Assembly (NCBI RefSeq): GCF_900475885.1
Contig: NZ_LS483429.1
Location: 1,922,001-1,986,000, forward strand
From: Haemophilus aegyptius
GTDB lineage: Bacteria > Pseudomonadota > Gammaproteobacteria > Enterobacterales > Pasteurellaceae
Length of the DNA stretch: 64,000 nt
Direction: 5' to 3'
How positions within the stretch are numbered: the stretch's first letter is position 1; each line of letters begins with the position of its first letter. A program made the translations under genes and the position numbers. Under the pieces are notes generated by a model. It saw only the letters and a program-made list of their open reading frames with translations, was not told the DNA's origin and did not search any database. Positions 41,801-52,195 of this stretch are shown here, piece by piece.

Positions 41801-41833
41801 ACGCAAAGTTTGCAACGGGCTTTGGCTGGATAG
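38813..41833 (+). CDS. hsdR: Type I restriction-modification restriction (R) subunit
   Basis: This motor-nuclease subunit translocates and cuts unmodified DNA. It has 1006 residues. The PD-(D/E)xK nuclease motif is DMVLFANGLPIIALELKN (about 164-181). The superfamily 2 helicase motifs are Walker A in HSAGSGKSN (about 322), DEAH in IIDEAHSSQ, AFTATPK and LSRLNR. A C-terminal coupling region follows. A neisserial AG-type uptake 12-mer lies at 40474-40485. An inverted repeat (41829-41838 with 41868-41877) overlaps the stop and may end transcription. All catalytic motifs are intact, so the system appears functional. Confidence 0.96.
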   Translation: MVSGTKEKDLEIAIEKALTGTWRENMENKLGEPKAEYLPRHHGFELAFSQDFDAQFAIDTRLFWQFLQTSQETELARFQQLNPNDWQRKILERLDRQIKKNGVLHLLKKGLDIDSAHFDLLYPIPLASSGEKVKQRFEQNLFSCMRQVPYSASSNETVDMVLFANGLPIIALELKNHWTGQTAIDAQKQYRNRDLSQTLFHFGRCLAHFALDTEEAYMTTKLAGPATFFLPFNLGNNCGKGNPPNPNGHRTAYLWQEVFGKASLANIIQHFMRLDGSTKDPLDKRTLFFPRYHQLDVVRRLIADVSEHGVGKRYLIQHSAGSGKSNSITWLAYQLIEAYPRNEKAANGREADRPIFDSVIVVTDRRLLDKQLRDNIKDFSEVKNIVAPALSSAELRQSLEQGKKIIITTIQKFPFIVDGIADLGDKQFAVIIDEAHSSQSGSAHDNMNRAFGKTEDLDAEDVQDLILQAMQSRKMRGNASYFAFTATPKNSTLEKFGEKQADGKFKPFHLYSMKQAIEECFILDVIANYTTYKSFYEITKSIEDNPEFDSKKAQGRLKAYVERSQQTIDTKAEIMLEHFIHQVFNRKKLKGKAKGMVVTQNIETAIRYFQALKHLLTGRGNPFKIAIAFSGSKVVNGVEYTEAEMNGFAESETKEYFDQDEYRLLVVANKYLTGFDQPKLCAMYVDKKLSGVLCVQALSRLNRSANKLGKRTEDLFVLDFFNSVEDIQQAFEPFYTSTSLSQATDVNVLHDLKDRLDETGVYEQAEVDDFTEGYFANKDAQQLSSMIDVAVRRFDDELDLDRNEKVDFKIKAKQFLKIYGQMASIINFENIAWEKLYWFLKFLVPKLKVQDPMDEFDEILDAVDLSSYGLARTKLNYSIKLDDEETGLDPQNPNPRGTHGEDKEKDPIDEIIRVFNERWFQGWSATPDEQRVKFINITERIRNHKDFEQKYQNNPDIHTRELAFQAILRDVMSERHRDELELYKLFAKDAAFRTAWTQSLQRALAG
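40474..40485 (+). repeat. Neisserial uptake sequence variant (AG-DUS) in hsdR
   Basis: AGGCCGTCTGAA is an exact match to the AG-variant of the neisserial DNA uptake sequence. It is the third such signal in the R-M island. Confidence 0.85.
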
Positions 41834-42043
41834 AAAAGATTGCCTGAAAAATTAACGTTCGGATCTCCTTTTCTATCTAAATTAATATCATCGTAAACAT
41901 TAATTAATTTTTTCACATACTTAAAAGAGAAAATTAAATATAGTTTCCATAACAGCAACGTCGTTAATTAGAATAATTTATAAATTAGCTATAATTCATA
42001 AAATACAAAAAAGTGCGGTGAAAATTTCCAGCTTTTTTTGGAT

Positions 42044-43246
42044 TTATTGCAACAACCAATCCACCACATAAATCACTTCAATCCCATCAATCTCCGTTTG
42101 TTCGTAATATTTCCCCGTAATTAAGATCTTTTTATAATTATCTTGAATATACAAAAGATTATCGGTTTCGTGGGTATTTTCAGGGATTTCAAAGGCGACT
42201 TGCACATATAGAATTTCATCGGCTTTTCGGGCGATAAAATCAATTTCTTTGCTGTCAAGTTTTCCCACATCAACGGTATAACCACGTCTGAGTAATTCAA
42301 TAAAGACGATATTTTCTAGGCGATTGGCATAATTCGCCCCTTTTTTGCCGATAGCGTGTCGTCTTAAACCGTTATCCACAATAAAATATTTCGCATTGGT
42401 TTTTAAATAGCCTTTTCCGCGAATATCGTATTGTTTTGCTTTATAAAAAAGAAAGGCATTTTCTAACAAATCAAGATATTTGCTTATGGTGTGATTTGAA
42501 GTGGGAACACGTTCGGACGTGAGCGTGTTGCTAATTTTGCTTGGATTCACCAACTGCCCTACGTTATCCGCCAGAAAGAGAATCACGCTTTTAAGAATAT
42601 GCGTGTCTTTCACTCCAGCTCGGTGGGCAATATCATTTAGCACGATGGAATCAAAAATACCCGATAAAATCGTTTCTTTTAAAGGCTCATCAGCCATCAC
42701 AACACTGGGGAAACCGCCGTATTTTTCATATTCCGAATAGAGTTTATCCACCAATCTTGACTGACTATCCACATTTTGGGAGCGTAAAAATTCTTTAAAA
42801 GAAAGCGGATAAATTTTGATTTCTACATATCGACCACTTAACAGTGTCGCAAGTTCACCGGAAAGCAAGTTAGCATTGGAACCTGTAATCACTATATCGG
42901 TGTTAAAACTCACACGAAGCGCATTGACGATTTTTTGCCAACCTTCCACAAACTGAATTTCATCAATCAGAAAATAGATTTTCTCTTGAGAAGACGGCAT
43001 TTTTTCTTGAATAAGCTGTTGGAAGTCTTGAGCGTCTTTCACCCATTGATATTCAAAAGATTCAAAATTGAGGTAAAGAATATTTTCAGGGGAAATTCCT
43101 TGTTGTTGAAGGTAATCACGGTATTGCATGAGTAGCACTGATTTACCAGAACGACGAACACCCGAGATGACTTTGATAAAATCAGTATCTTTAAATTGAA
43201 TCAGTTGCTGTAAATAATTTTCACGAGAGATCATAGTTTTACTCAT
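42044..43246 (-). CDS. AAA ATPase with DUF4143 domain
   Basis: A 400-residue protein of the AAA_14/DUF4143 family. Walker A is SGVRRSGKSV (about residue 28), Walker B is FLIDEIQFVEGW, and a sensor-like VITGSNANLL follows. The C-terminal DUF4143 part ends with a nuclease-like segment (LDSKEIDFIARK) resembling a PD-(D/E)xK core. The function is unknown; such genes are common in accessory regions and are sometimes linked to restriction or toxin loci. No clear ribosome site precedes ATG 43246. Three 39-bp-spaced dyads lie immediately upstream and may be its operator. Confidence 0.88.
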   Translation of the reverse strand: MSKTMISRENYLQQLIQFKDTDFIKVISGVRRSGKSVLLMQYRDYLQQQGISPENILYLNFESFEYQWVKDAQDFQQLIQEKMPSSQEKIYFLIDEIQFVEGWQKIVNALRVSFNTDIVITGSNANLLSGELATLLSGRYVEIKIYPLSFKEFLRSQNVDSQSRLVDKLYSEYEKYGGFPSVVMADEPLKETILSGIFDSIVLNDIAHRAGVKDTHILKSVILFLADNVGQLVNPSKISNTLTSERVPTSNHTISKYLDLLENAFLFYKAKQYDIRGKGYLKTNAKYFIVDNGLRRHAIGKKGANYANRLENIVFIELLRRGYTVDVGKLDSKEIDFIARKADEILYVQVAFEIPENTHETDNLLYIQDNYKKILITGKYYEQTEIDGIEVIYVVDWLLQ

Positions 43247-43247
43247 T

Positions 43248-43339
43248 GGAAGTTAATTTCATATTTGTAAAAAGTGTACAAAAATTGGAAGTTAATTTCC
43301 ATATTTTATTTTTTTGTGTGTGTTTGGAATTACATTTCC
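43248..43339 (-). repeat. Three dyads at exact 39-bp spacing upstream of the AAA ATPase gene
   Basis: GGAAGTTAATTTC at 43248, GGAAGTTAATTTCC at 43287 and GGAATTACATTTCC at 43326 are near-palindromes starting exactly 39 bases apart, with similar AT-rich text between. Their position directly before the start codon suggests a tandem-duplicated operator. The spacing is close to four helical turns, so bound proteins would lie nearly on the same face. Confidence 0.7.
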
Positions 43340-43435
43340 AGTTTTTATTGCATTTTTTAGTCTCATTCCAATCCTTGCACAGTCCCCAATTTTCGCTATC
43401 ATACGCGCTTTCTTATTTCTCGGAATTTTGTATTT

Positions 43436-43507
43436 ATGAATAAATTAAAGATGGCATTGCTTGTTGTTTTCCTTGTGAGTTTATTTGCTTGTACCACAAT
43501 ACATTAG
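43436..43507 (+). CDS. Very short lipoprotein-like ORF
   Basis: A 23-codon ORF begins MNKLKMALLVVFLVSLFACTT and stops at TAG 43505. It has a charged N-terminus, a hydrophobic stretch and a lipobox-like LFAC, so it would make a lipopeptide with only five residues after and including the cysteine. It could be an entericidin-like micro-lipoprotein or the start of a deleted lipoprotein gene. No strong ribosome site is seen. Confidence 0.4.
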   Translation: MNKLKMALLVVFLVSLFACTTIH

Positions 43508-43671
43508 CCGAAAGAGACTGTTAAATCTTGATTTTTAAAGAATAATAGATTAAATAAGATTTCTATCATTAATATCTATACAACATAAAAATTCATTAAA
43601 TCTCTCTTGATATTCTCCCTATAATGGTGTTAAATCGCTCAAATATTGTGAGGTTATATCTAATTAAAGTT

Positions 43672-44508
43672 ATGTGTCAATTACTCGGAATGAATTGTAA
43701 TACGCCAACGGATATTGTTTTTTCTTTTGAAGGTTTCCGTCGTCGTGCAGGTTTAACAGATTGCCATTCAGATGGCTTTGGAATCGCGTTTTTTGAAGGA
43801 CGTGGTGTACGTATTTTTCGTGATAATCAAGCAGCCAGTCTTTCCCCCATCGCAGATTGTATAAAACAATATAATATTAAATCTCTTAATGTTATTGCGC
43901 ATATTCGTAAAGCAACACAAGGCGAAGTCAATATTGAAAACACCCATCCGTTCATTCGTGAAATTTGGGGACAAAACTGGGTTTTTGCACATAATGGTAA
44001 TTTAAAAAACTTACCAGATATGACAGATCATTTTTTACAGCCAATAGGTTCTACAGATTCTGAAGCTGCTTTCTGTTATATGGCTGAATATCTTAAAAAT
44101 ACTTTCCGCAAAAAACCAAGTGAAATGGAAATTTTTGAAGCAATTCAAAAAGTAACAAAAGAACTTGCTCAACACGGTACGTTTAATTTCATTCTTTCTA
44201 ATGGCGAGTGGATGATTGCACATTGCTCAACAAACTTACATTATGTTATGCGAAAAGCACCTTTTGGCAAAGCTCACCGTATTGATGATGATGGAGTAAT
44301 TGATTTTAGCTATTATGCAAAAGCAGGAGATAAGGTCAATATCATCACAACATTTCCTTTAACCAAAAATGAATCTTGGACAAAAATGGAAAATGGTGGA
44401 TTTGTGTTTTTTAAAAATGGAGAGAAAATCGCCGAAGTTATTGGGACGCCAAAAGAAGCGATTGATGATGGTACTTTAGGTAATAGGACAATAAATTCTG
44501 CTATTTAA
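43672..44508 (+). CDS. Class II glutamine amidotransferase-like protein (YafJ family)
   Basis: A 278-residue Ntn-hydrolase domain protein. The frame opens at 43624, but ATG 43672 places Cys at position 2 (MCQLLGMN), the required nucleophile of class II amidotransferases. IRKATQGEV, NTHPFI and FAHNGNL are the glutaminase motifs. No partner synthetase domain is fused, so the acceptor is unknown. I recall this as HI1037, the first gene of the HI10xx block here. Confidence 0.88.
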   Translation: MCQLLGMNCNTPTDIVFSFEGFRRRAGLTDCHSDGFGIAFFEGRGVRIFRDNQAASLSPIADCIKQYNIKSLNVIAHIRKATQGEVNIENTHPFIREIWGQNWVFAHNGNLKNLPDMTDHFLQPIGSTDSEAAFCYMAEYLKNTFRKKPSEMEIFEAIQKVTKELAQHGTFNFILSNGEWMIAHCSTNLHYVMRKAPFGKAHRIDDDGVIDFSYYAKAGDKVNIITTFPLTKNESWTKMENGGFVFFKNGEKIAEVIGTPKEAIDDGTLGNRTINSAI

Positions 44509-44599
44509 ATGTCAATGTAAATAAACTTCCCCTTATTTTTATAAAAGAATTTTATATCTTTTATAAGAATTATAAAAATCAAAAACCTCTAAAAACGAA

Positions 44600-44635
44600 A
44601 TAAAAAGGTAAGAATAGAAAATACTATTCTTACCA
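44600..44635 (-). terminator. Terminator of the corA-yggT operon
   Basis: GGTAAGAATAG (44607-44617) pairs perfectly with CTATTCTTACC (44624-44634). On the minus strand a T-rich tail follows. The converging amidotransferase gene may use the AT-rich hairpin near 44539-44570. Confidence 0.8.
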
Positions 44636-44688
44636 ACTAAATCTTCAATATTTTTATAAAGCAATATTCAAATAAGGAATATGAATAT

Positions 44689-45237
44689 CTAACCAGCGAT
44701 AATCCAAAGCCCACCTAGAAGATCAAGCATAAAATTGTTTAAAAACAATAAGATAAACACAACGACCATCGGAGAAAAATCAATCATTCCTAATGTAGGT
44801 AATAATCGACGGATTGGTTTTAAAAGTGGTTCGGAGAGTTGATAAAAGGCATAACTTATAGAATTATTACCTCGATTAAACCAACTTAAAACAGCCCCAA
44901 TAAAAAGCACATAGAAAATAGCTAAACCAATGCTTTTCAATACAGTTAGCACACCCAATACTAAGAGTACATTTACTGATAAGCCAAAATAAATAATACC
45001 TTTTAACATACCAATAATAAATACAAGCAGTAATGCGGAAGTATCAATATTTTTTACCGTTGGCATAACTTTACGCAGAGGTTTTAATACTGGATCAGTC
45101 ATTTTGACTGCAAATGTTGAAACAGGACTGTAATAATCCACACGAGCAAACTGCAACCAAGCTCGTAAGATTAATACAAGTGCGTAAAGATTAATAATTG
45201 ATCCGATAAATAATGCGGTTTGGGATAATTCCATCAT
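44689..45237 (-). CDS. yggT: YggT family membrane protein
   Basis: A 182-residue inner-membrane protein with two tandem YggT units, each having a hydrophobic pair of helices and the motif [13 protein letters not shown] or [13 protein letters not shown]. YggT proteins have been linked to osmotic or ion homeostasis and cell division, without a settled mechanism. The start ATG 45237 overlaps the corA stop (ATGA), with AAGGA 5 bases upstream; ATG 45234 is nearly as good. Coupling to corA suggests a shared role at the membrane. Confidence 0.9.
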   Translation of the reverse strand: MMELSQTALFIGSIINLYALVLILRAWLQFARVDYYSPVSTFAVKMTDPVLKPLRKVMPTVKNIDTSALLLVFIIGMLKGIIYFGLSVNVLLVLGVLTVLKSIGLAIFYVLFIGAVLSWFNRGNNSISYAFYQLSEPLLKPIRRLLPTLGMIDFSPMVVVFILLFLNNFMLDLLGGLWIIAG

Positions 45238-46181
45238 AACCATCCTTTTCTTCTAAAATAAATATATGGTGTCAGTGCGGCTGCGATCATTAATCCAATT
45301 GCCATTGGATAGCCATATTTAAAATGTAATTCAGGCATAAAATCAAAGTTCATACCATAAGTAGACGCGACTAATGTTGCAGGAAGGAACATCACAGAAA
45401 CAACCGAGAAGAATTTCATAATTTTGTTCTGTTCAATATTGATGTAACCCATTGCAGCTTGCATTAAAAAGTTTACTTTTTGGAATAATGATTCATTATG
45501 CGGTTGCAAAGATTCAATATCTCGTAAGATTTCTCGTGCTTGTTCTAACTGATTAGTTGGTAAGCGAGTTTTGCGAACCAAGAAACCTAATGCACGTTGA
45601 GTATCCATCAAGCACAAACGAACTTTTGAGCTCGTATCTTCTTGTTCCGTGAGTGTATTTAATGCTTCATCAAAGGCTTCATCTTGTTTTCCGTTTAAAA
45701 TAACGCGACTTAACTCTTCCAAATCTGCATAAATATTTTCAATCACGTCCGCTAATTGCTCAATTTTCGTTTCAAATAAATCTAGCAAAACTTCATAAGA
45801 ATTACATTCTAATAAACGCTGGCTACGTGAACGCATACGATATAAACGGAATGCGGGTAGCTCGCGATCACGCAACGTAAATAAACGACCATCACGAATA
45901 GTAAAAGCGACGCTCGCTAAATCAGCATAATTGTCTTCATCTTCGCAATAAAAAAATGAGTGAAGGTGTAAACCGTCTTCATCTTCAAAGAAACGGGCGG
46001 AAGCTTCGATATCTTCCAATTCAAGAAAAGAGGCTAGGCTCTGACCTAAGCCTTCTTGTAGTATTTCACGTTCTTCGCCTGTTGGCTCAAGTAAATCAAG
46101 CCAAATGGCAGTATTGAGATCAGTTTGGTCTTCGTCAATACGAACCAAGCGGGAATCATTGATAGCAAACGCGTTGATCAT
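45234..46181 (-). CDS. corA: Magnesium/cobalt transport protein CorA
   Basis: CorA is a homopentameric Mg2+ channel of the inner membrane. It has 315 residues, with a long soluble acidic N-terminal domain. Two C-terminal membrane helices follow, with the signature YGMNF in the loop after the first, and the protein ends in the basic tail YFRRKGWL. The ribosome site AAGGAG precedes ATG 46181. It is the first gene of the corA-yggT unit, with an unusually long, GC-rich leader upstream. Confidence 0.96.
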   Translation of the reverse strand: MINAFAINDSRLVRIDEDQTDLNTAIWLDLLEPTGEEREILQEGLGQSLASFLELEDIEASARFFEDEDGLHLHSFFYCEDEDNYADLASVAFTIRDGRLFTLRDRELPAFRLYRMRSRSQRLLECNSYEVLLDLFETKIEQLADVIENIYADLEELSRVILNGKQDEAFDEALNTLTEQEDTSSKVRLCLMDTQRALGFLVRKTRLPTNQLEQAREILRDIESLQPHNESLFQKVNFLMQAAMGYINIEQNKIMKFFSVVSVMFLPATLVASTYGMNFDFMPELHFKYGYPMAIGLMIAAALTPYIYFRRKGWL

Positions 46182-46476
46182 TTCATACTCCTTATAGGAT
46201 TATGAACAGCTAACAGTGAACAAATTAAAGAAGAAACGAAAGTGCGGTGAAAAATCGCAAAGTTTTCGTTAAGAGATGCCGAAACAACGGTAAATTTACC
46301 GGCGAACGCACGCCGATAATAAAAGGCGGGCGTCTAGAGCGATATTCGGTATCGACTATGACTGTCCAAAGTGTGTGTCCTTCTCGTTAAAAAATCGGGC
46401 GAATGTTACGCTTGAAAGCGGTGTTCGTCAAGTTTTATCAAAAAACTATGGCAACATTTCGCCCTTATTTGAAAAA
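46182..46476 (-). promoter_or_regulatory. Long structured leader region upstream of corA
   Basis: This 295-base gap is much more GC-rich and structured than other gaps here. Visible inverted repeats are CGGTAAATTTACCG (46288-46301), CGGCG/CGCCG (46300-46304 with 46311-46315) and CGATA-TTCGG-TATCG (46340-46354). Also seen are GTCC/GGAC-type segments around 46361-46380. No leader ORF with a good start is seen. It may be a cis-acting RNA for Mg2+ control of corA, or part of the yajQ 3' region; the role is inferred. One uptake signal lies at 46240. Confidence 0.4.
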
Positions 46477-47930
<1,454 letters not shown>

Positions 47931-48311
47931 AAAAATCCTGTAAGTTGTGGCGACTAAAAAGATTTTAACCGATGTGAATTGAAAAAGTGAAAATAATTAA
48001 AGAAAAACTACTCAATGATACTTGCAACGATTATTTCGCTAAGCCTAGCGATATTTGGCGTTATCTTATTTGGTGTAAAACAAGTATTTTTTAAGTCATT
48101 ATCGCTGTTCTTATCATAAACTCAAAGAGAAAAAAGTGCGGTAAATTTGACAATGAAATCTAGTAGTATGCGTTTTCATCAATGTCGTCGTAGACTTTGA
48201 TTATTGTCACAAACTATTAAATTGAGTGCGGATTTTTGCTAAATTTCCTTCAGAAATAAGGTAGAATGTGCAAGATTATTTTTTCAAAGCGAATTATCAC
48301 AGGAGAACAAA
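47931..48311. other. Intergenic region between serB and tkt
   Basis: This 381-base gap separates two divergent genes. It holds a small hydrophobic ORF (48015-48119), an uptake signal (48134-48142) and a -10-like TAGAAT (48262-48267) before tkt. In Rd, as I remember it, an ascorbate/xylulose-type cluster (about HI1024-HI1032) lies here; nothing recognisable of it remains. Confidence 0.5.
48015..48119 (+). CDS. Small hydrophobic ORF, unknown
   Basis: A 34-codon ORF starting MILATIISLSLAIFGVILFG encodes one membrane-spanning segment with a short basic tail (VKQVFFKS). The ribosome site is weak. I do not recognise it. It may be a small membrane protein, or chance coding in an AT-rich gap. Confidence 0.3.
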   Translation: MILATIISLSLAIFGVILFGVKQVFFKSLSLFLS

Positions 48312-50309
48312 ATGGCAACTCGTAGACAATTAGCCAATGCAATTCGTGTCTTAGCAATGGATTCTGTACAAAAAGCAAAATCTGGTCACCCTGGTGCACC
48401 AATGGGGATGGCGGATATTGCTGAAGTGTTATGGCGCGACTTTTTAAAACACAATCCAACCAATCCTAAATGGGCTGATCGAGATCGTTTTGTACTTTCT
48501 AACGGCCATGGTTCTATGTTGATTTATAGTCTTTTACATTTAACTGGCTATGATCTTTCTATCGAAGATTTAAAACAATTCCGTCAATTACATTCTAAAA
48601 CCCCAGGTCACCCAGAATATGGTTATGCCCCTGGTGTTGAAACCACGACTGGCCCGTTAGGTCAAGGTATCACTAATGCGGTGGGTATGGCAATTGCTGA
48701 GAAAACCTTAGCTGGACAATTTAACCGTGAAGGCCATGAAATTGTCGATCACCACACTTATGTGTTCTTAGGCGATGGTTGTTTAATGGAAGGGATTTCT
48801 CACGAGGCTTGCTCTTTAGCAGGAACCTTAGGTCTGGGTAAATTAATCGCATTCTACGATGACAACAATATTTCCATTGATGGTCATGTTGATGGCTGGT
48901 TCAGTGATGACACCGCCGAGCGTTTTGAAGCTTATGGCTGGCAAGTAATCCGTAATGTAGATGGTCACGATGCAGAGCAAATTCGTGCTGCTACCGTTCT
49001 TGCTCAAGCAGAAAAAGAAAAACCAACGTTAATTATTTGTAAAACCATCATCGGCTTTGGTTCACCAAATAAATCAGGTTCTCATGATTCCCATGGCGCA
49101 CCATTAGGTGATGAAGAAATCGCATTAACCCGTAAAGCACTAGGCTGGGAATATGCGCCATTTGAAATTCCAGCTGAATACTATGCTGAATGGTCGGCAA
49201 AAGAAAAAGGTGCTGCAGCAGAAAAATCTTGGGAAGAAAAATTTGCCGCTTATGCAAAAGCCTATCCTGAATTAGCAGCAGAATTTAAACGTCGTGTTTC
49301 TGGCGAATTACCAACAAACTGGGCGGCAGAATCTAAAGCGTTCATCGAAAAATTACAAGCAAATCCAGCGAGTATTGCAAGCCGTAAAGCATCACAAAAT
49401 GCCATTGAAGCTTATGCACACGTATTGCCAGAATTTTTAGGAGGTTCTGCAGACTTAGCAAGCTCCAACTTAACCTTATGGAGTGGTTCTAAACCAATTC
49501 GTGCGCACGAAAACGTAGGTGGTAACTACATTAACTATGGTGTGCGTGAATTTGGTATGTCTGCCATTATGAACGGTATTGCTTTACACGGCGGTTTCAT
49601 TCCTTACGGCGCAACCTTCTTAATGTTCTATGAATATGCTCACAATGCGGTGCGTATGGCAGCATTAATGAAACAACGCACATTATTCGTTTATACCCAC
49701 GATTCCATCGGTTTAGGCGAAGATGGGCCTACACACCAACCAGTAGAACAAACGGCTTCACTACGCTTAATTCCAAACCTTGAAACATGGCGTCCATGTG
49801 ACCAAGTTGAATCAGCCATCGCATGGCAACAAGCGGTTGAACGTCAAGATGGCCCAAGTGCGTTAATTTTCACTCGTCAAAATCTTGCTCAAATGAACCG
49901 CACTTCTGCACAATTAGATGCGGTTAAACGTGGTGCTTATGTGTTAAAAGACTGTGATGGCACACCTGAGTTAATCTTCATTGCGACAGGTTCTGAAGTG
50001 GAATTAGCAGTGCAAGCAGCCGAAGCATTAAGTGCTGAAGGTAAAAAAGTACGTGTCGTCTCTATGCCAAGTACTAACCGTTTCGATAAACAAGATGCAG
50101 CATACCGTGAAAGTGTATTACCTGCAGCGGTAACCAAACGTGTTGCGATTGAAGCGGGTATTGCTGACTTCTGGTATAAATACGTTGGATTCAATGGCCG
50201 TGTTGTCGGTATGAATAGCTTTGGCGAATCCGCACCAGCAGATCAATTATTTAAACTCTTTGGTTTCACTGTTGAAAACGTGGTAGCAAAAGCGAAAGAA
50301 ATTCTTTAA
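48312..50309 (+). CDS. tktA: Transketolase
   Basis: This thiamine-diphosphate enzyme of the pentose phosphate pathway moves two-carbon ketol units between sugars. It has 665 residues. The ThDP-binding motif is GDGCLMEG with DDNNISIDG (about 155-192). HGSM and GPLGQG are the N-terminal substrate motifs, and [14 protein letters not shown] marks the pyrimidine domain. AGGAG precedes ATG 48312 and a strong terminator follows. Its cofactor is supplied by the thiamine uptake genes nearby. Confidence 0.97.
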   Translation: MATRRQLANAIRVLAMDSVQKAKSGHPGAPMGMADIAEVLWRDFLKHNPTNPKWADRDRFVLSNGHGSMLIYSLLHLTGYDLSIEDLKQFRQLHSKTPGHPEYGYAPGVETTTGPLGQGITNAVGMAIAEKTLAGQFNREGHEIVDHHTYVFLGDGCLMEGISHEACSLAGTLGLGKLIAFYDDNNISIDGHVDGWFSDDTAERFEAYGWQVIRNVDGHDAEQIRAATVLAQAEKEKPTLIICKTIIGFGSPNKSGSHDSHGAPLGDEEIALTRKALGWEYAPFEIPAEYYAEWSAKEKGAAAEKSWEEKFAAYAKAYPELAAEFKRRVSGELPTNWAAESKAFIEKLQANPASIASRKASQNAIEAYAHVLPEFLGGSADLASSNLTLWSGSKPIRAHENVGGNYINYGVREFGMSAIMNGIALHGGFIPYGATFLMFYEYAHNAVRMAALMKQRTLFVYTHDSIGLGEDGPTHQPVEQTASLRLIPNLETWRPCDQVESAIAWQQAVERQDGPSALIFTRQNLAQMNRTSAQLDAVKRGAYVLKDCDGTPELIFIATGSEVELAVQAAEALSAEGKKVRVVSMPSTNRFDKQDAAYRESVLPAAVTKRVAIEAGIADFWYKYVGFNGRVVGMNSFGESAPADQLFKLFGFTVENVVAKAKEIL

Positions 50310-50323
50310 GATTAAACTAAACT

Positions 50324-50352
50324 AGCTCCTTGATATTCAAGGAGCTTTTTTA
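50324..50352 (+). terminator. Terminator after transketolase
   Basis: AGCTCCTTGA (50324-50333) pairs with TCAAGGAGCT (50337-50346) and is followed by a T run. Confidence 0.9.
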
Positions 50353-50433
50353 TTGGCTATTGAAAATTATTGTGAGATATGAAATAAAGAAAGGAATAGA
50401 TTTATACTTAATTTCTCAGCTATCTAACGCAAA

Positions 50434-51435
50434 CTACAACTTTTTATTTTCTGCAGTTTCTGGCTCTAAATCTAATTTTGCCATCAATAACTGATCGCCA
50501 TCTTCTTCTGGATTATCTGTAACAAGTAATTTATCGCCATAGAAAATAGAATTTGCACCCGCCATAAAACACATCGCTTGCATTTCTTCAGTCATACCAC
50601 TGCGACCTGCAGAAAGGCGAACATAACTTTTTGGCATAGTAATACGTGCAACAGCAATCGTTCGCACAAACTCCGTCCAATCTAATTCTTCCGCATCGGC
50701 TAACGGCGTACCTTCAACCTTAACGAGTTGATTAATCGGCACTGACTCAGGTTGCGGATCAAGATTTGCAAGGCTCGCGATTAATCCAGCCCGTTCTTTA
50801 CGGGTTTCATTCATCCCCACAATGCCACCACAACACACTTTTAATCCAGCTTTGCGCACTTTTCCTAAGGTGCTAAGACGATCATCAAAACGGCGAGTAC
50901 CAATCACTTCTGCATAATGTTCTGGTGCGGTATCAAGATTATGATTGTAATAATCTAATCCAGCTTCTTTTAAATCTTCCGCCATACCGTCTTGCAATAA
51001 ACCAAAGGTACCGCAAGTTTCTAAACCAAGTGATTTCACGGCTTTAATAATTTCTGTGACTTTCTCAATATCTTTTGGCTTAGGGCCTCGCCAAGCAGCC
51101 CCCATACAGAAACGCCCTGCACCACGCGCTTTCGCAATTTTTGCTTTAGCGACGATCTCATCAACATCTAATAACTGCTGATTTTGTACGCCAGTATGAT
51201 AGCGGGCTGATTGAGGGCAATAACTACAATCTTCTGGGCATCCCCCCGTTTTGATAGACATTAACGTGGATAACTGAATCGCGCGAGGATTAAAATGCTT
51301 ACGATGAACTTGCGTTGCTCGGTAAACTAATTCCAAAAATGGCGTTTCAAATAACGCCTCAACTTTGCAAACAGACCAATATTCTACACTTGGATTAGGT
51401 GTAATAGAGTTAATTTGTAATTTTTCCGCTAACAT
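50434..51435 (-). CDS. bioB: Biotin synthase
   Basis: This radical-SAM enzyme inserts sulfur into dethiobiotin. It has 333 residues. The radical-SAM cluster motif CPEDCSYC lies near residue 59, with the second-cluster cysteines in CGGIVGMNE and ETCGTFG and the cluster-ligand Arg region [10 protein letters not shown]. The ribosome site AAAGGA precedes ATG 51435. It stands alone here, not in a bio operon. Confidence 0.97.
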   Translation of the reverse strand: MLAEKLQINSITPNPSVEYWSVCKVEALFETPFLELVYRATQVHRKHFNPRAIQLSTLMSIKTGGCPEDCSYCPQSARYHTGVQNQQLLDVDEIVAKAKIAKARGAGRFCMGAAWRGPKPKDIEKVTEIIKAVKSLGLETCGTFGLLQDGMAEDLKEAGLDYYNHNLDTAPEHYAEVIGTRRFDDRLSTLGKVRKAGLKVCCGGIVGMNETRKERAGLIASLANLDPQPESVPINQLVKVEGTPLADAEELDWTEFVRTIAVARITMPKSYVRLSAGRSGMTEEMQAMCFMAGANSIFYGDKLLVTDNPEEDGDQLLMAKLDLEPETAENKKL

Positions 51436-51547
51436 GTTTTTCCTTTGAAAGTGCGGTTAAAAACACCACGCTTTTTATACTTTCTTAATTGATGAATTAG
51501 TGTATATGGTAGAAACAATCAATTCAACGTTATGAATGAAACTAATT

Positions 51548-52195
51548 TTACACCCCTTTTTGTAATTGACTTATCTGACCATTTTCCACCACTAACACTT
51601 GATCTATCGAACCGATTAATTCCGATGGTTGGTGGGTAACAAGTAGCAATGTTAAATCTTTCTCGTCACAAAGTTTAGCGATTAAAGCCAGCATTTCTAC
51701 CCGAAGTTTCTGATCTAATGCAGAAAAAGGCTCATCTAATAACAAAATTGGCTTATCTCGCAACAAACAACGCGCCAATGCCACTCGTTGTTTTTGCCCC
51801 CCCGAAAGAGAATTCGGTAAACGCTCTAAATAATCGCCCAATCCTACGGAGCAAGCGGCCTGTTCAATTTTTTCCTGCTCAAGTGCGGTTAATTTTAAAG
51901 AGGGTTTTATTCCTAAGGCAAGATTTTGTTGTACAGTCAAATGGGGAAATAAGTTATTTTCTTGAAATAGCATAGAAACAGGACGCTCGTAAGGCGCACT
52001 ACGCGTATGATTTTTATCGTTTAACCAAATTTCTCCTTGAGCAGGAAATTCAAACCCAGCAATTAAATTCAATAAAGTACTTTTCCCCGCGCCACTTTCG
52101 CCAATAATTGCAACACGTTCGCCAGCATTTACGCTCAAATTAAAGCACATCGGTAAGGTTTTATCATTCAAAATGACATTATTTAGATAAATCAT
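51548..52195 (-). CDS. thiQ: Thiamine ABC transporter ATPase
   Basis: This ABC ATPase energises thiamine uptake through ThiP. It has 215 residues. Walker A is [10 protein letters not shown], the signature is LSGGQKQR and Walker B is ILLLDEP. The frame opens at 52237, but ATG 52195 (MIYLNNV) matches homologues and overlaps the 3' end of thiP by 17 bases, which points to translational coupling. It is the last gene of thiBPQ. Confidence 0.94.
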   Translation of the reverse strand: MIYLNNVILNDKTLPMCFNLSVNAGERVAIIGESGAGKSTLLNLIAGFEFPAQGEIWLNDKNHTRSAPYERPVSMLFQENNLFPHLTVQQNLALGIKPSLKLTALEQEKIEQAACSVGLGDYLERLPNSLSGGQKQRVALARCLLRDKPILLLDEPFSALDQKLRVEMLALIAKLCDEKDLTLLLVTHQPSELIGSIDQVLVVENGQISQLQKGV

